A program made the position numbers and the translations under genes. From NCBI GenBank assembly GCA_013289695.1, contig JABCZK010000001.1, positions 186,001-250,000 of the forward strand: 64,000 nt of DNA, given 5' to 3'. Positions 52,883 through 61,445 of this stretch are shown here, piece by piece (within the stretch, counting starts at the first letter, position 1; each line of letters opens with the position of its first letter). Source of the DNA: Acidobacteriota bacterium (GTDB taxonomy: Bacteria > Acidobacteriota > Terriglobia > Acidiferrales > UBA7541). The notes beneath the pieces were generated by a model. It worked only from the letters and a program-made list of their open reading frames with translations. It did not search any database and had not been told where the DNA came from.

Positions 52883-53332
52883 GTGAACATCACGCTCAGA
52901 ACTTTCAAGCCCGAAGATTTCGACACGCTCTACGAAATCGACCAAGCCTGCTACGAACCCGAAGTCGCATACTCCAAGCGCGAACTCCGCGCCTACCTGC
53001 GTTTCACCGGCTCCGACTGCCTGGTAGCGGAAGCAGAAGGCCAAATCGCCGGATTCTGCATCAGCGCCCGCCGCAACGAAAGCGGCTACATCGTCACCAT
53101 CGACGTCCTACCACAATTCCGCCGCCATCACCTCGGCACAAAGCTACTAAACGAAATCGAGCGCCGCCTCGCCGGCAACGGTGTTCACGAAATAACCCTC
53201 GAGACAGCAACAGGCAACGATTCCGCAGTTGCCTTCTGGACCAAGCATGGATATCGTAATCGCGGAGTCAAAAAAAACTATTATCCCGGCGGGCGCGATG
53301 CGTTCGCCATGAGCAAGACCGTTCCACTATAG
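52883..53332 (+). CDS. GNAT N-acetyltransferase, RimI-like
   Basis: The 149-residue protein has VNITLRTFKPEDFDTLYEID at the start, CLVAEAEGQIAGFCISARRN, the CoA-binding segment YIVTIDVLPQFRRHHLGTKL and ETATGNDSAVAFWTKHGYRN near the end. I start it at GTG 52883, because the frame upstream is formed by the repeat array. RimI-type enzymes acetylate ribosomal protein or other N-termini. It precedes uppP by 54 nt on the same strand. Confidence 0.88.
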   Translation: MNITLRTFKPEDFDTLYEIDQACYEPEVAYSKRELRAYLRFTGSDCLVAEAEGQIAGFCISARRNESGYIVTIDVLPQFRRHHLGTKLLNEIERRLAGNGVHEITLETATGNDSAVAFWTKHGYRNRGVKKNYYPGGRDAFAMSKTVPL

Positions 53333-53386
53333 CGTGCGCGCGAATTTCCGGCGGCGCGAGCCGTCACTAGGGAGAACTGAAAACCG

Positions 53387-54232
53387 ATGCTCCTTTGGCA
53401 AGCAATCATTCTCGCGATCGTGCAGGGCCTCACCGAATTCCTTCCCATCAGCAGCTCCGCGCACCTGATCCTGGTTCCCGAACTGCTGCACTGGCCCGAT
53501 CCCGGCCTCGCATTCGACGTGGCGCTGCACCTCGGTACCTTGATCGCCGTCCTGCTCTATTTTTTCCGCGAATGGGTGCAGCTCACTTTGTGCGGCCTGG
53601 GATTTCATTATCCCAAGCGCGCCAACGAACAAATGGTCACGCAGAATCAGCGCTTATTCTGGTATCTGGTGGCCGGCACGATTCCGGGCGCTCTGGTGGG
53701 ATTTTTCTTCGAACACTGGATCGAAGAAAATCTGCGCAATCCCGTTCCCATCGCCTGCGCCATGATCGCAATCGCCCTGCTGATGTGGTACGCCGAATAC
53801 TCCGCCAGGCTCACCCGCCGCATCGAACAAACCTCGCTTGGAGATTCACTGGCCATCGGCACATCGCAAGCCCTCGCACTTTTTCCCGGAGTATCACGCT
53901 CTGGCATCACCATCACCACGGGTCTCTTCCGCGGCATGACGCGCGAGGCCGCTGCCCGCTTCTCCTTCCTCCTCTCGACGCCACTAATCGCCGGCGCCGC
54001 CGCGAAGGAAGTCCCCAAGCTCCTGAACCTGCACCACGCCGGTACGTTGGACTTGCCGCAATCCACCCTGATTGCCAGCATCGCCGTCTCCGCCGTAGTC
54101 GGCTTCGTCGTCATCGCCTTCTTCCTCCAGTATTTGCAGACACGCACCCTGAAAATCTTTATTTACTACCGCATCGCCTTTGGTATAGTCATTTTGTTGC
54201 TCGCGTTCCTCCACCTGGGTTTTGCGCGTTAG
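53387..54232 (+). CDS. uppP: Undecaprenyl-diphosphatase
   Basis: The enzyme recycles undecaprenyl pyrophosphate for cell-wall synthesis and confers bacitracin tolerance. The 281-residue membrane protein has both family motifs, GLTEFLPISSSAHLILVPEL near the N-terminus and FPGVSRSGITITTGLFRGMT. Membrane spans number about eight. It is followed by ftsK after 203 nt. Confidence 0.96.
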   Translation: MLLWQAIILAIVQGLTEFLPISSSAHLILVPELLHWPDPGLAFDVALHLGTLIAVLLYFFREWVQLTLCGLGFHYPKRANEQMVTQNQRLFWYLVAGTIPGALVGFFFEHWIEENLRNPVPIACAMIAIALLMWYAEYSARLTRRIEQTSLGDSLAIGTSQALALFPGVSRSGITITTGLFRGMTREAAARFSFLLSTPLIAGAAAKEVPKLLNLHHAGTLDLPQSTLIASIAVSAVVGFVVIAFFLQYLQTRTLKIFIYYRIAFGIVILLLAFLHLGFAR

Positions 54233-54435
54233 CGCCGGCGCACTCCGGGTTTTCTACGCGGCGGCCTTCCCCTATTTGTGCCCGGTATTTGTGGCAGTCG
54301 TGACTGTTCAGCCTGAGGACGCCTCACAGCGGCATCCTTCGGCGCCCTATTGCCGCCCCACGTTGCTTGCTTTGGCCGTATAATCGGCCGTAAGTGAGCG
54401 ACGCTGCGCCAACGGGATAAAAAGGGGAAATTGTC

Positions 54436-56787
54436 GTGCGCATCCTTACACCTACTGAAAATAAACGCCTCAACGAGCTGATCGGCTTCGTCGGCCTCAG
54501 CCTCGCGATCCTGCTCGCTCTCAGCCTGCTCTCCTATTCTCCGCGCGACGCTTCGTTCAACGTTTCCGCGCCGTCAACCGGCGCAGGCCCCGCGCGCAAC
54601 TGGATCGGCCCGGTCGGAGCGCATCTCGCCGATCTCTTCTTCCAAGTCTGCGGCTTTGCGGCTTTTCTGGTTCCAGTAGGGATGTTCCTAGTCGCCATGA
54701 AATGGTTCCGCAGCCAGCTGCTCGATGCACCGATTGCGAAAATAATAGGCTTCACGATGCTGCTGGCTTCCCTCTCGTCAGCGCTGGCTATGCTCCCGAT
54801 GCCCGACGTCCGCAGCGCGCTTCCCGCCGGGGGCATGCTGGGAACGATCCTCGCGCAATCCCTGCGCGCAGCTTTCAATCCTATCGGAGCAGGTCTCGTT
54901 GCCGGTGCGACGTTTCTGACTGCGTTATTCCTCACCACCAGCTTTTCCTTTCGCACTGTTATTGCCTGGATGAAAAAACCAATGGCGAGTGACGGGTACG
55001 TGGGCCAGCTCTGGGCGCGCGTGAAAGACTGGCGCGAAGCCCGCGAATCCGATCGTCTGCGCAAGCGCGTCGAAGAAATCAAAATCGCCGGACGCCCACC
55101 CGTCCCCCGCCAGCGCGTTTCCACCAAGGAACTGACCGCGGAAGACGAGGAAGAGGAAGAACGCGAAGCCGAGGAAGCGCTCCGCGACACCCGCCGCGCC
55201 CCCACCGTCATCAAGTTCCACGAAAACGAATCCGTCGCACTGCCGCCAGCCAGGAAAAAATCCACCGAACCGAAAATCGCGACAGGCAAAACCACCTATA
55301 AACTCCCCTCGCCCTCGCTCCTCTCGAATGCCGAGCGCGGCGAAAAAATGGACGAAAACGAACTGAAAGACCGCGCCCGCGCCATCGAATCCAAGTGCAT
55401 GGAATTCGACGTCAGCGGCCACATCACCCAAATCAATCCCGGCCCGGTCGTCACCACTTTCGAATTCAAGCCCGAAGCCGGCATCAAGTACAGCCGCATC
55501 ACCAATCTGAGCGACGATCTCTGCCTCGCGCTGCAAGCCGAATCCATCTTGATCGAACGCATCCCCGGCAAGTCCACGGTTGGCATCGAAGTGCCGAACG
55601 TTCATCGCGAAACCATCGCGCTGCGCGACGTGATCGAATCGCCGGAATTCAGCCATTCGCCCTCGAAGCTCAGCCTCCCCTTCGGCAAAGACCTCATCGG
55701 CCGCATTCGTGCCGGCGACCTGACCCAGATGCCCCACTTGCTCATCGCCGGCTCCACCGGCACCGGCAAGAGCGTGTTCATCAATTCCCTGCTGATGGGC
55801 ATGCTCTTCAAAGCCACCCCCGAAGAGCTGAAGCTGGTCTTGATTGACCCCAAACAAGTGGAACTCGGTCTCTACGCCGACATCCCGCACCTCCTTGCGC
55901 CGGTAGTCACCGATCCAAAAGTCGCAGCCAACGTGATGCGCAACGCCACGCGCGAAATGGAGCGCCGCTTGAAGCTGCTAGCCTCCCGCGGCGTGCGCAA
56001 TATCGAGCAGTACAATCGCTCGTTCGAAAAAGGCCAATCGCTTTCGCTCTTCGATGGCGCCGAGGAAGAAGAACACAAGCCGCTTCCCTATCTGGTAATC
56101 GTCGTGGACGAACTCGCCGACCTGATGATGGTGGATACCAACGGCGTAGAAGAATCCATCACGCGCCTCGCGCAGATGGCTCGCGCCGTAGGCATCCATC
56201 TGATCCTCGCAACTCAGCGGCCGTCGGTAGACGTAATCACCGGCCTGATTAAAGCCAATTTCCCGGCCCGCATTTCCTTCCGCGTGGCCAGCAAAGTGGA
56301 CTCGCGCACCATTCTCGACGCCAACGGCTCGGAATCCCTGCTCGGTAAAGGCGACATGCTGTATCTGCCGGCAGGCTCGTCACGCCTCCACCGCATTCAC
56401 GGTCCCTACGTCCACGAACGCGAGGTAGAAGCCGTCTGCGATTTCTGGCGCGAACAAGCCCAAGCGATTTACAACGAAGAACTGTTGAAGCCGCCGAAGG
56501 AGAAAGACGAGAACGCTGCCAGCGGCGCGTCAGGCAGCGCTGGCGCCGATGGTGGCGAAGAAGTGGACGACGACCTGTACCAGGATGCCGTCCGCGTCGT
56601 CTGCGAAATGGGCCGCGCCTCCACCTCCACGCTGCAACGCCGCCTCCGCGTAGGCTACGGCCGCGCCGCCCGCCTCATCGACCTGATGGAAAAAGATGGC
56701 ATAGTAGGCCCAGCCGATGGCTCCAAAGCACGCGAAGTCCTAAAAGCCCGCAACTGGATGAAGGAGTACGACGACTCGGTGAAATAA
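54436..56787 (+). CDS. ftsK: FtsK/SpoIIIE-family DNA translocase
   Basis: The 783-residue motor has four N-terminal membrane spans (IGFVGLSLAILLALSLLSYS, FFQVCGFAAFLVPVGMFLVA, IGFTMLLASLSSALAML and ATFLTALFLTTSFSF). A charged linker of about 120 residues follows, then the motor with Walker A AGSTGTGKSVFINS (about residue 438) and Walker B LVIVVDELADLMM (about 553). The C-terminal gamma domain recognises KOPS-like sites (DAVRVVCEMGRASTSTLQRR and VGYGRAARLIDLMEKDGIVG). GTG 54436 follows AGGGGA. The protein pumps DNA at the division septum. Confidence 0.96.
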   Translation: MRILTPTENKRLNELIGFVGLSLAILLALSLLSYSPRDASFNVSAPSTGAGPARNWIGPVGAHLADLFFQVCGFAAFLVPVGMFLVAMKWFRSQLLDAPIAKIIGFTMLLASLSSALAMLPMPDVRSALPAGGMLGTILAQSLRAAFNPIGAGLVAGATFLTALFLTTSFSFRTVIAWMKKPMASDGYVGQLWARVKDWREARESDRLRKRVEEIKIAGRPPVPRQRVSTKELTAEDEEEEEREAEEALRDTRRAPTVIKFHENESVALPPARKKSTEPKIATGKTTYKLPSPSLLSNAERGEKMDENELKDRARAIESKCMEFDVSGHITQINPGPVVTTFEFKPEAGIKYSRITNLSDDLCLALQAESILIERIPGKSTVGIEVPNVHRETIALRDVIESPEFSHSPSKLSLPFGKDLIGRIRAGDLTQMPHLLIAGSTGTGKSVFINSLLMGMLFKATPEELKLVLIDPKQVELGLYADIPHLLAPVVTDPKVAANVMRNATREMERRLKLLASRGVRNIEQYNRSFEKGQSLSLFDGAEEEEHKPLPYLVIVVDELADLMMVDTNGVEESITRLAQMARAVGIHLILATQRPSVDVITGLIKANFPARISFRVASKVDSRTILDANGSESLLGKGDMLYLPAGSSRLHRIHGPYVHEREVEAVCDFWREQAQAIYNEELLKPPKEKDENAASGASGSAGADGGEEVDDDLYQDAVRVVCEMGRASTSTLQRRLRVGYGRAARLIDLMEKDGIVGPADGSKAREVLKARNWMKEYDDSVK

Positions 56788-56825
56788 AAGGACTCGGGCG
56801 CCGAAGCGCGCCTCAGATGTTGCAG

Positions 56826-56961
56826 TTGTAGCGGCCACCTTCAGTTGGGCGCCTTTAAACTTGTCTTTGAATTCGTAGCGCCGGCGTCTCGCCGGCTCCT
56901 TGCAGTTGATCGTGGTTTTGAATCTGTAGCGACCGGTTCAGCTTCATCGAACCGGGCACGC
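56826..56961. repeat. TGTAGCG-type palindromic repeat array, copy B
   Basis: Units GTAGCGGCCACCTTCAGTTG (56828-), CGTAGCGCCGGCGTCTCGCC (about 56875-) and TGTAGCGACCGGTTCAGCTT (56927-). Two of these closely match units in copy A 4.2 kb upstream, in the same order. Confidence 0.85.
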
Positions 56962-57010
56962 CTTTTCCTCAAGCCGGCCGAAGGATTTCGCTTGCCTTTA
57001 TATTTGCGCG

Positions 57011-57041
57011 TCGTCACCCTGAGAGCGCAGCGAATGATCTC
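57011..57041. repeat. GTCATCC...GATCT-type dispersed repeat, copy 3
   Basis: CGTCACCCTGAG at 57012 and CGAATGATCTC at 57031, a degenerate copy of the units at 20005 and 34539. Confidence 0.45.
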
Positions 57042-57129
57042 TCTTGCTTTTCTCTGCGCCCGGCGCAGTCGGGGCGCCTCTGCGGTAGAAATTCGCTCTT
57101 GCTTTTAACTCTTAACTGTCAGCTGTTAA

Positions 57130-57189
57130 CTCCGTCTTTCTCCGTCTTTCTCCGATTTTCCTCCGCCTTTCCTCCGTGCCCTCCGTGTT
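57130..57189. repeat. GGAG-periodic dispersed repeat, copy 4
   Basis: CTCCGTCTTTCTCCGTCTTT, CTCCGATTTTCCTCCGCCTT and CCTCCGTGCCCTCCGTGTTA in about 10-nt steps. On the minus strand it reads AACACGGAGGGCACGGAGG..., near identical to the tract at 19913. Confidence 0.7.
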
Positions 57190-57308
57190 AATTCTTCTGC
57201 ACTCTGCTACCACCCCGAGCCGCCCCAACCACAAATTTCTTCCCCGCCAAACCCCGTTTTCGTTTGTCACCCCGCCGAATTTTCCGTAGAATCATTCGAC
57301 GCACCGGT

Positions 57309-57383
57309 GCCGAGGTAGCTCACCGGTAGAGCGCGGCCCTGAAAAGGCCGGCGTAGCCAGTCCGATTCTGGCCCTCGGCACCA
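57309..57383 (+). tRNA. tRNA-Phe (anticodon GAA)
   Basis: Acceptor stem GCCGAGG / CCTCGGC is perfectly paired, with A73 and an encoded CCA (57381-57383). D-arm GCTC...GAGC, anticodon stem CGGCC/GGCCG with loop CTGAAAA (anticodon GAA), and T-stem GCCAG/CTGGC with loop TCCGATT. The T loop has TCC instead of the usual TTC. Confidence 0.96.
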
Positions 57384-57551
57384 TTCACATTTCTTCACGC
57401 AGAATGTCCAAGTTCAGCAGCCGGCTACTCAGCGGCTACCGCCCCGTCCCGCTGAGTACACTTCGTTTCGCGGTCAGCCTGCGTTCGCAGCAGATGATGC
57501 CGCCGCGGCCATCTCTGGTGCGCATCGTCTGAAGCTTTTCCAAATCGCCAC

Positions 57552-60014
57552 CTATTGCGGAGTCCAGTGCGCGGTCGCTTTGAAAAGCCCATCCACGAAG
57601 CCGATTTGATAGATGAGGAACAGGCCGAATCCAGTGCTGACAATCCCGGAAATGGGGGACAGATACCGGCCTGCGAGGTCGAAGTGTTTACCTGTGTAGG
57701 CGACGGGGATTGCCATGGCCGAGGTCATCAACATCATGCCGATGATCGTTCCGATGCCGAATACCAGCAGGTACGCAATGGCCCACAGAGGACTGCGAAT
57801 TGTCGAGAGGACCAGAAGCGCTACCGCCGCGGAACCCGCGAGCCCGTGAACAAGACCGATGACCAACGGGCGAAAGACTTGATAAGAACCGTACCGGCTC
57901 ATCAGTCTGTCGAGAGAACTTTCTGCCGCTTTCCGGCCCGTGTCTGAATTCCCAGTCGCTGGCGCCGTGCCGCGGCTGGCTGGCGTAAATCGTTCGGTCA
58001 GCCAGCGAAGCGCGCCGGTGAGATTCAGGACGCCGAGAAGGACAAGCATCAACGCCACGGAAAATTCCATCGATAGGCCCACTCTTGGCGGAATGACCAG
58101 GCCAAACAGTATGATCGCCGAGCCGACGAGAAAAATCGTGAGCGTGTGGCCGACGCCCCATAGCACACCAATCAAAGCTCCCTGGCCGACCGAACGCTCC
58201 CGGCTGGTGATCGTGGAGACGGCGACGACATGGTCTGGATCGGTCGAGTGGCGCATGCCAAGGAATAATCCGAGAAGCACTATTCCCACAAACGACGGCA
58301 GCTTTGCCTGAGCAAGGAAGCCAGCACCGATTCCGGTGCTGAATAGCGCCCGACCGGCGATGCCCAGGCCCAGAATCAGCATGAATCCCGCGGATGCCAG
58401 CGGGAGCCAACGCTTCACTTTGGATCCCTCGCTCTTCCACCGCGCAATGGACTGTCGCGCGTAAACCATCATCAAGCCGATGGCGATGAGCACGGCCGCC
58501 AATCCGAGGCTGAAGGCCACGATCAGAAACAGGCCAAAGCCGATGCGATGCAGCGAAAAGGCGCTGAGCAGTACAACAAGCGCCGCGGGACACGGCACAA
58601 TTCCACCAGTGATTCCCAGCGTCAGGAGCTGGGTGAGAGATACTCTGTTTGGCGCCTGCCCGGATATCGCTCCGCTTTCCAACAAGCTCTGGGAATCCGT
58701 CTTCTCCGTTGCGCGACCTCTGCCGAAGGATGTGAACCAATGGCTATGGGCTGCGCCGATTTCGTGGCTGTGATCGCCATCTTCACCGGTCCATGCGCGA
58801 AACATCAAATAAGTGGCCAGCACCGCGATAATGATTCCAGAAATCACTCCGAGCCAAGGATAAAGTTGTTCGGGAACGACGTATCGTGAGGCGTACAGCG
58901 TGATGGCGCCGAGGAGATACACGCCCGCTGTATGCGCCGCGGTAACGATTAATCCAAGGAACACCGCGTGCCGTGCCGTCCCTTTCGAGCCTACAAGGTA
59001 GGCCGCCACGATCGTTTTTCCATGACCCGGCTCGAGGCCGTGCAATGCTCCCAGGCCCGCCGCAATCAAGGCTGCGGTCAATAGAAACCAGAAGCTCAGC
59101 TCTCTGGCAGACACAAGTTCAGTGAACTTGTTCCGCGGCGTCGGCTGCTGGTTCGCGTGCAGCGATATGGAACCAGAGGCAACGCCGGCAATGCTCGGCG
59201 AATTTACGGCAGAGGCTGCCAGGGCTGCGCTGCTTTCGGGGTGTCCGGCGGATGGAACATGCGCGCGTAGATCTCGCGGTGACTTGAGGTGCCCGCCGAG
59301 CGTGTTCCCATGCACGGGAATGGCGGGCGCCACTTGCATTCGAGGGGCCGGGGCCGCTGGCGTCGTGTCGCCCGTAGTCGGGAACGCCCCGAAAAAGCTG
59401 AAGCTAGCCTCGAGAGCCTGAGGCGGGCTGCTCAAGAGGTCGGTTGGGTAATTCGAGAGTTGCGCACTACGGTCGGCTGCCGGCGCTGAACTGGCAGTTA
59501 TTTCCAGGCCCGGTTCCGCCGTCACCACTATCTCTTTCCAGCCGGCACGCCCCGCAAAGTTGTTGTCACGATAATTCACTGTGTAGGGGGACTGAGGAGA
59601 CAGCGGCCCTATCGTGGCCCGATAAACAAATCCGAGTTTCATCGTCGGCAATCCGCCCGCGCCGGCGGGGAAAATAACGTTTTGCGACACCGGCTGCAGT
59701 CGCAGCGGTTGGCCGTTTAGCTGAAGCGAGAGACCGCCCGCGAGCAGCTCGGCTTTCTTCGCAAGATATTCAACAAGGCGTGAATCACCTTCCCGGGGGA
59801 CGATGGCAGCATCCTGCATCTCCTGGTAGGTGGGAATCTCGGCCATATCGATGAGGTAGAGAACCTCGATGAACCCGGATTCGACGCGGATCGCCGTGTA
59901 GTGGCTGATACTGAAATTGCCCATGGGATGCGCGTCGCTCGCTTGTGGATGCGCCAGCCAGCAGAACAGCAGGAACATTAAGAAGAGGGCGCGCGCTATT
60001 TTATGGTCGCGCAT
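57552..60014 (-). CDS. Double-module nickel/cobalt-type transporter: RcnA-like plus UreH/NiCoT-like fusion
   Basis: The 820-residue protein starts at ATG 60014 inside the end of the TPR gene (14-nt overlap). Residues 1-28 are a signal-like leader. Residues 29-180 form an extracytoplasmic domain starting HPMGNFSISHYTAIRVESGF, then a Ser/Pro/Ala linker. Module 1 (about 305-560) resembles RcnA: GLGALHGLEPGHGKTIVAAY (HxxxPxH at 325-331), a short His loop (DHSHEIGAAHSH, about 414-425) and TGGIVPCPAALVVLLSAF (470-). Module 2 (about 575-815) resembles UreH/NiCoT: GMRHSTDPDHVVAVSTITSR (588-), WGVGHTLTIFLVGSAII, GLVHGLAGSAAVALLVLSTI. Last gene of the DUF4331-TPR operon. Metal is inferred from family, not shown. 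Confidence 0.9.
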   Translation of the reverse strand: MRDHKIARALFLMFLLFCWLAHPQASDAHPMGNFSISHYTAIRVESGFIEVLYLIDMAEIPTYQEMQDAAIVPREGDSRLVEYLAKKAELLAGGLSLQLNGQPLRLQPVSQNVIFPAGAGGLPTMKLGFVYRATIGPLSPQSPYTVNYRDNNFAGRAGWKEIVVTAEPGLEITASSAPAADRSAQLSNYPTDLLSSPPQALEASFSFFGAFPTTGDTTPAAPAPRMQVAPAIPVHGNTLGGHLKSPRDLRAHVPSAGHPESSAALAASAVNSPSIAGVASGSISLHANQQPTPRNKFTELVSARELSFWFLLTAALIAAGLGALHGLEPGHGKTIVAAYLVGSKGTARHAVFLGLIVTAAHTAGVYLLGAITLYASRYVVPEQLYPWLGVISGIIIAVLATYLMFRAWTGEDGDHSHEIGAAHSHWFTSFGRGRATEKTDSQSLLESGAISGQAPNRVSLTQLLTLGITGGIVPCPAALVVLLSAFSLHRIGFGLFLIVAFSLGLAAVLIAIGLMMVYARQSIARWKSEGSKVKRWLPLASAGFMLILGLGIAGRALFSTGIGAGFLAQAKLPSFVGIVLLGLFLGMRHSTDPDHVVAVSTITSRERSVGQGALIGVLWGVGHTLTIFLVGSAIILFGLVIPPRVGLSMEFSVALMLVLLGVLNLTGALRWLTERFTPASRGTAPATGNSDTGRKAAESSLDRLMSRYGSYQVFRPLVIGLVHGLAGSAAVALLVLSTIRSPLWAIAYLLVFGIGTIIGMMLMTSAMAIPVAYTGKHFDLAGRYLSPISGIVSTGFGLFLIYQIGFVDGLFKATAHWTPQ

Positions 60015-61371
60015 CTGTCGTCCTTTGGCCCGCCACGGCCAGAGAGCCATTCGAAAGCCCTTGCAGAGTGGTTCTGGCGAGATCCGCGTAGAACAAATGG
60101 AATTGCGGATTCAGCGCGACCGCTCGTTGCAGATAGTCCTTGGCCTTTTCGGCGTCGCCGAGGTGCTCGTATATCATGCCCGCGTGAAACAGGACGAGCG
60201 CGTCGTTCGTTTCGAGGTGGAGTGCTTCCTTCATGGCCACCGCGGCCTGCTCCGTCTGCGAATTCTTGTAAAGCGCCCACGCCAAAGCGTCCCAGGTGTA
60301 GATGTCATGCCGAACCTCGAACTCTTTGCGCGCCAGTTCGAGGGCCTTTTGCAGTTGGATATCGTGGTCGGCGTAGAAGACGGATAATTCGCGGTTATAG
60401 ACGGTCTGATTGAAGGCATTAAGCCGGCCGATGTACTCGACCAGGTCGAACTGCTTTTTCGCTTCGCCGCCGTTTCCGCTCTTTGCATAAACGTCACCGA
60501 GGGCAGCGGCATAAGCAGGCAGCGGAATCACACTGATCGCTTTTTTGTACAGAACAATCGCGTCGTCTAGATGGCCTGCAGCGGAGGACACCCTGGCCAG
60601 TCCCGCGAGCGCGCGATGGTAATCGGGGTAGCTCTTCAGGGCATCATTGTAAGCAGCTTTCGCGTTCGCCAGGTCTCCCAATTGAAAGTAATTTTCCCCG
60701 AGTGTGAACTGGCTCCAGGCGATGCTCTCCTTGGCCATGCGCGAATCGACGGCTATGGCCACGGCGCGCCGCATATAGTCAATTGCCGCCTTTGTGTCAC
60801 CTGTGAGGAAGCTCTGGACAGACTCGCGGCTTTGCTCCAGATATTGCACACCGCTAATTGCCGACTGCGCGTCCTCAGGATCTTGCAGTTTCCGGTACGC
60901 TGCCCAAGCCTTCTCGTATTCTCCCATCTCGCTACGGGCGTCGCCGATAAGGGCGTACGGAGTAATGTCGCAGGGATTCAGGTCTATGGCTTTCTGAGCC
61001 AGCGTCAGCGATTCAGCGAAGCGGTGTTCCGCATAATAGACGGTCGCGAGATGTTTCATCGCAGGTGCGCCTTCGGCGTGAGCAGACTCTAAATCGAGAG
61101 ATTTCTCAAGTGCTTTAGCCGCGAGGTTGTAGTAGGTCACGTCGCCCGTCTCGCGTGCCTTCTGGATGTATGCAACACCCAGACGATCGTAATTGAAAAA
61201 GTCATCCGGATCCTGCGCGACCTTCCACTGGAAGAAGCGGATCGCGTTGTCCGTCTCGTGCTGTTGTCCCCACGCTCTCGCCGGCGCCACAGACAAAAGA
61301 AATATCGCGGCTGCGCTTACCGAGATAATCCGGCGCATCATCTTGTTCGTCATCCTGCTTCTCACTGACAT
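60001..61371 (-). CDS. Exported tetratricopeptide-repeat protein
   Basis: The 456-residue protein has a leader (MMRRIISVSAAAIFLLSVAP) and about eight TPR units across residues 45-440, e.g. PDDFFNYDRLGVAYIQKARE, GAPAMKHLATVYYAEHRFAE, QFTLGENYFQLGDLANAKAA and DALVLFHAGMIYEHLGDAEK. TPR proteins are scaffolds for protein-protein contacts. It overlaps the transporter gene by 14 nt and follows the DUF4331 gene by 74 nt. The start could also be at 61353. Confidence 0.88.
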   Translation of the reverse strand: MSVRSRMTNKMMRRIISVSAAAIFLLSVAPARAWGQQHETDNAIRFFQWKVAQDPDDFFNYDRLGVAYIQKARETGDVTYYNLAAKALEKSLDLESAHAEGAPAMKHLATVYYAEHRFAESLTLAQKAIDLNPCDITPYALIGDARSEMGEYEKAWAAYRKLQDPEDAQSAISGVQYLEQSRESVQSFLTGDTKAAIDYMRRAVAIAVDSRMAKESIAWSQFTLGENYFQLGDLANAKAAYNDALKSYPDYHRALAGLARVSSAAGHLDDAIVLYKKAISVIPLPAYAAALGDVYAKSGNGGEAKKQFDLVEYIGRLNAFNQTVYNRELSVFYADHDIQLQKALELARKEFEVRHDIYTWDALAWALYKNSQTEQAAVAMKEALHLETNDALVLFHAGMIYEHLGDAEKAKDYLQRAVALNPQFHLFYADLARTTLQGLSNGSLAVAGQRTTDARP

Positions 61372-61445
61372 CTCGCACCAGGCGTTCGAGATTTGGAGCA
61401 GCAGGCCTGCGGCCCACGCCGCAGGCCTTGCTTGCCCCGATCGAG

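Noticed and set aside
54925..55890. 321-codon minus-strand frame opposite ftsK
   Set aside because: It is a shadow of the conserved FtsK motor domain with no recognisable domain of its own.
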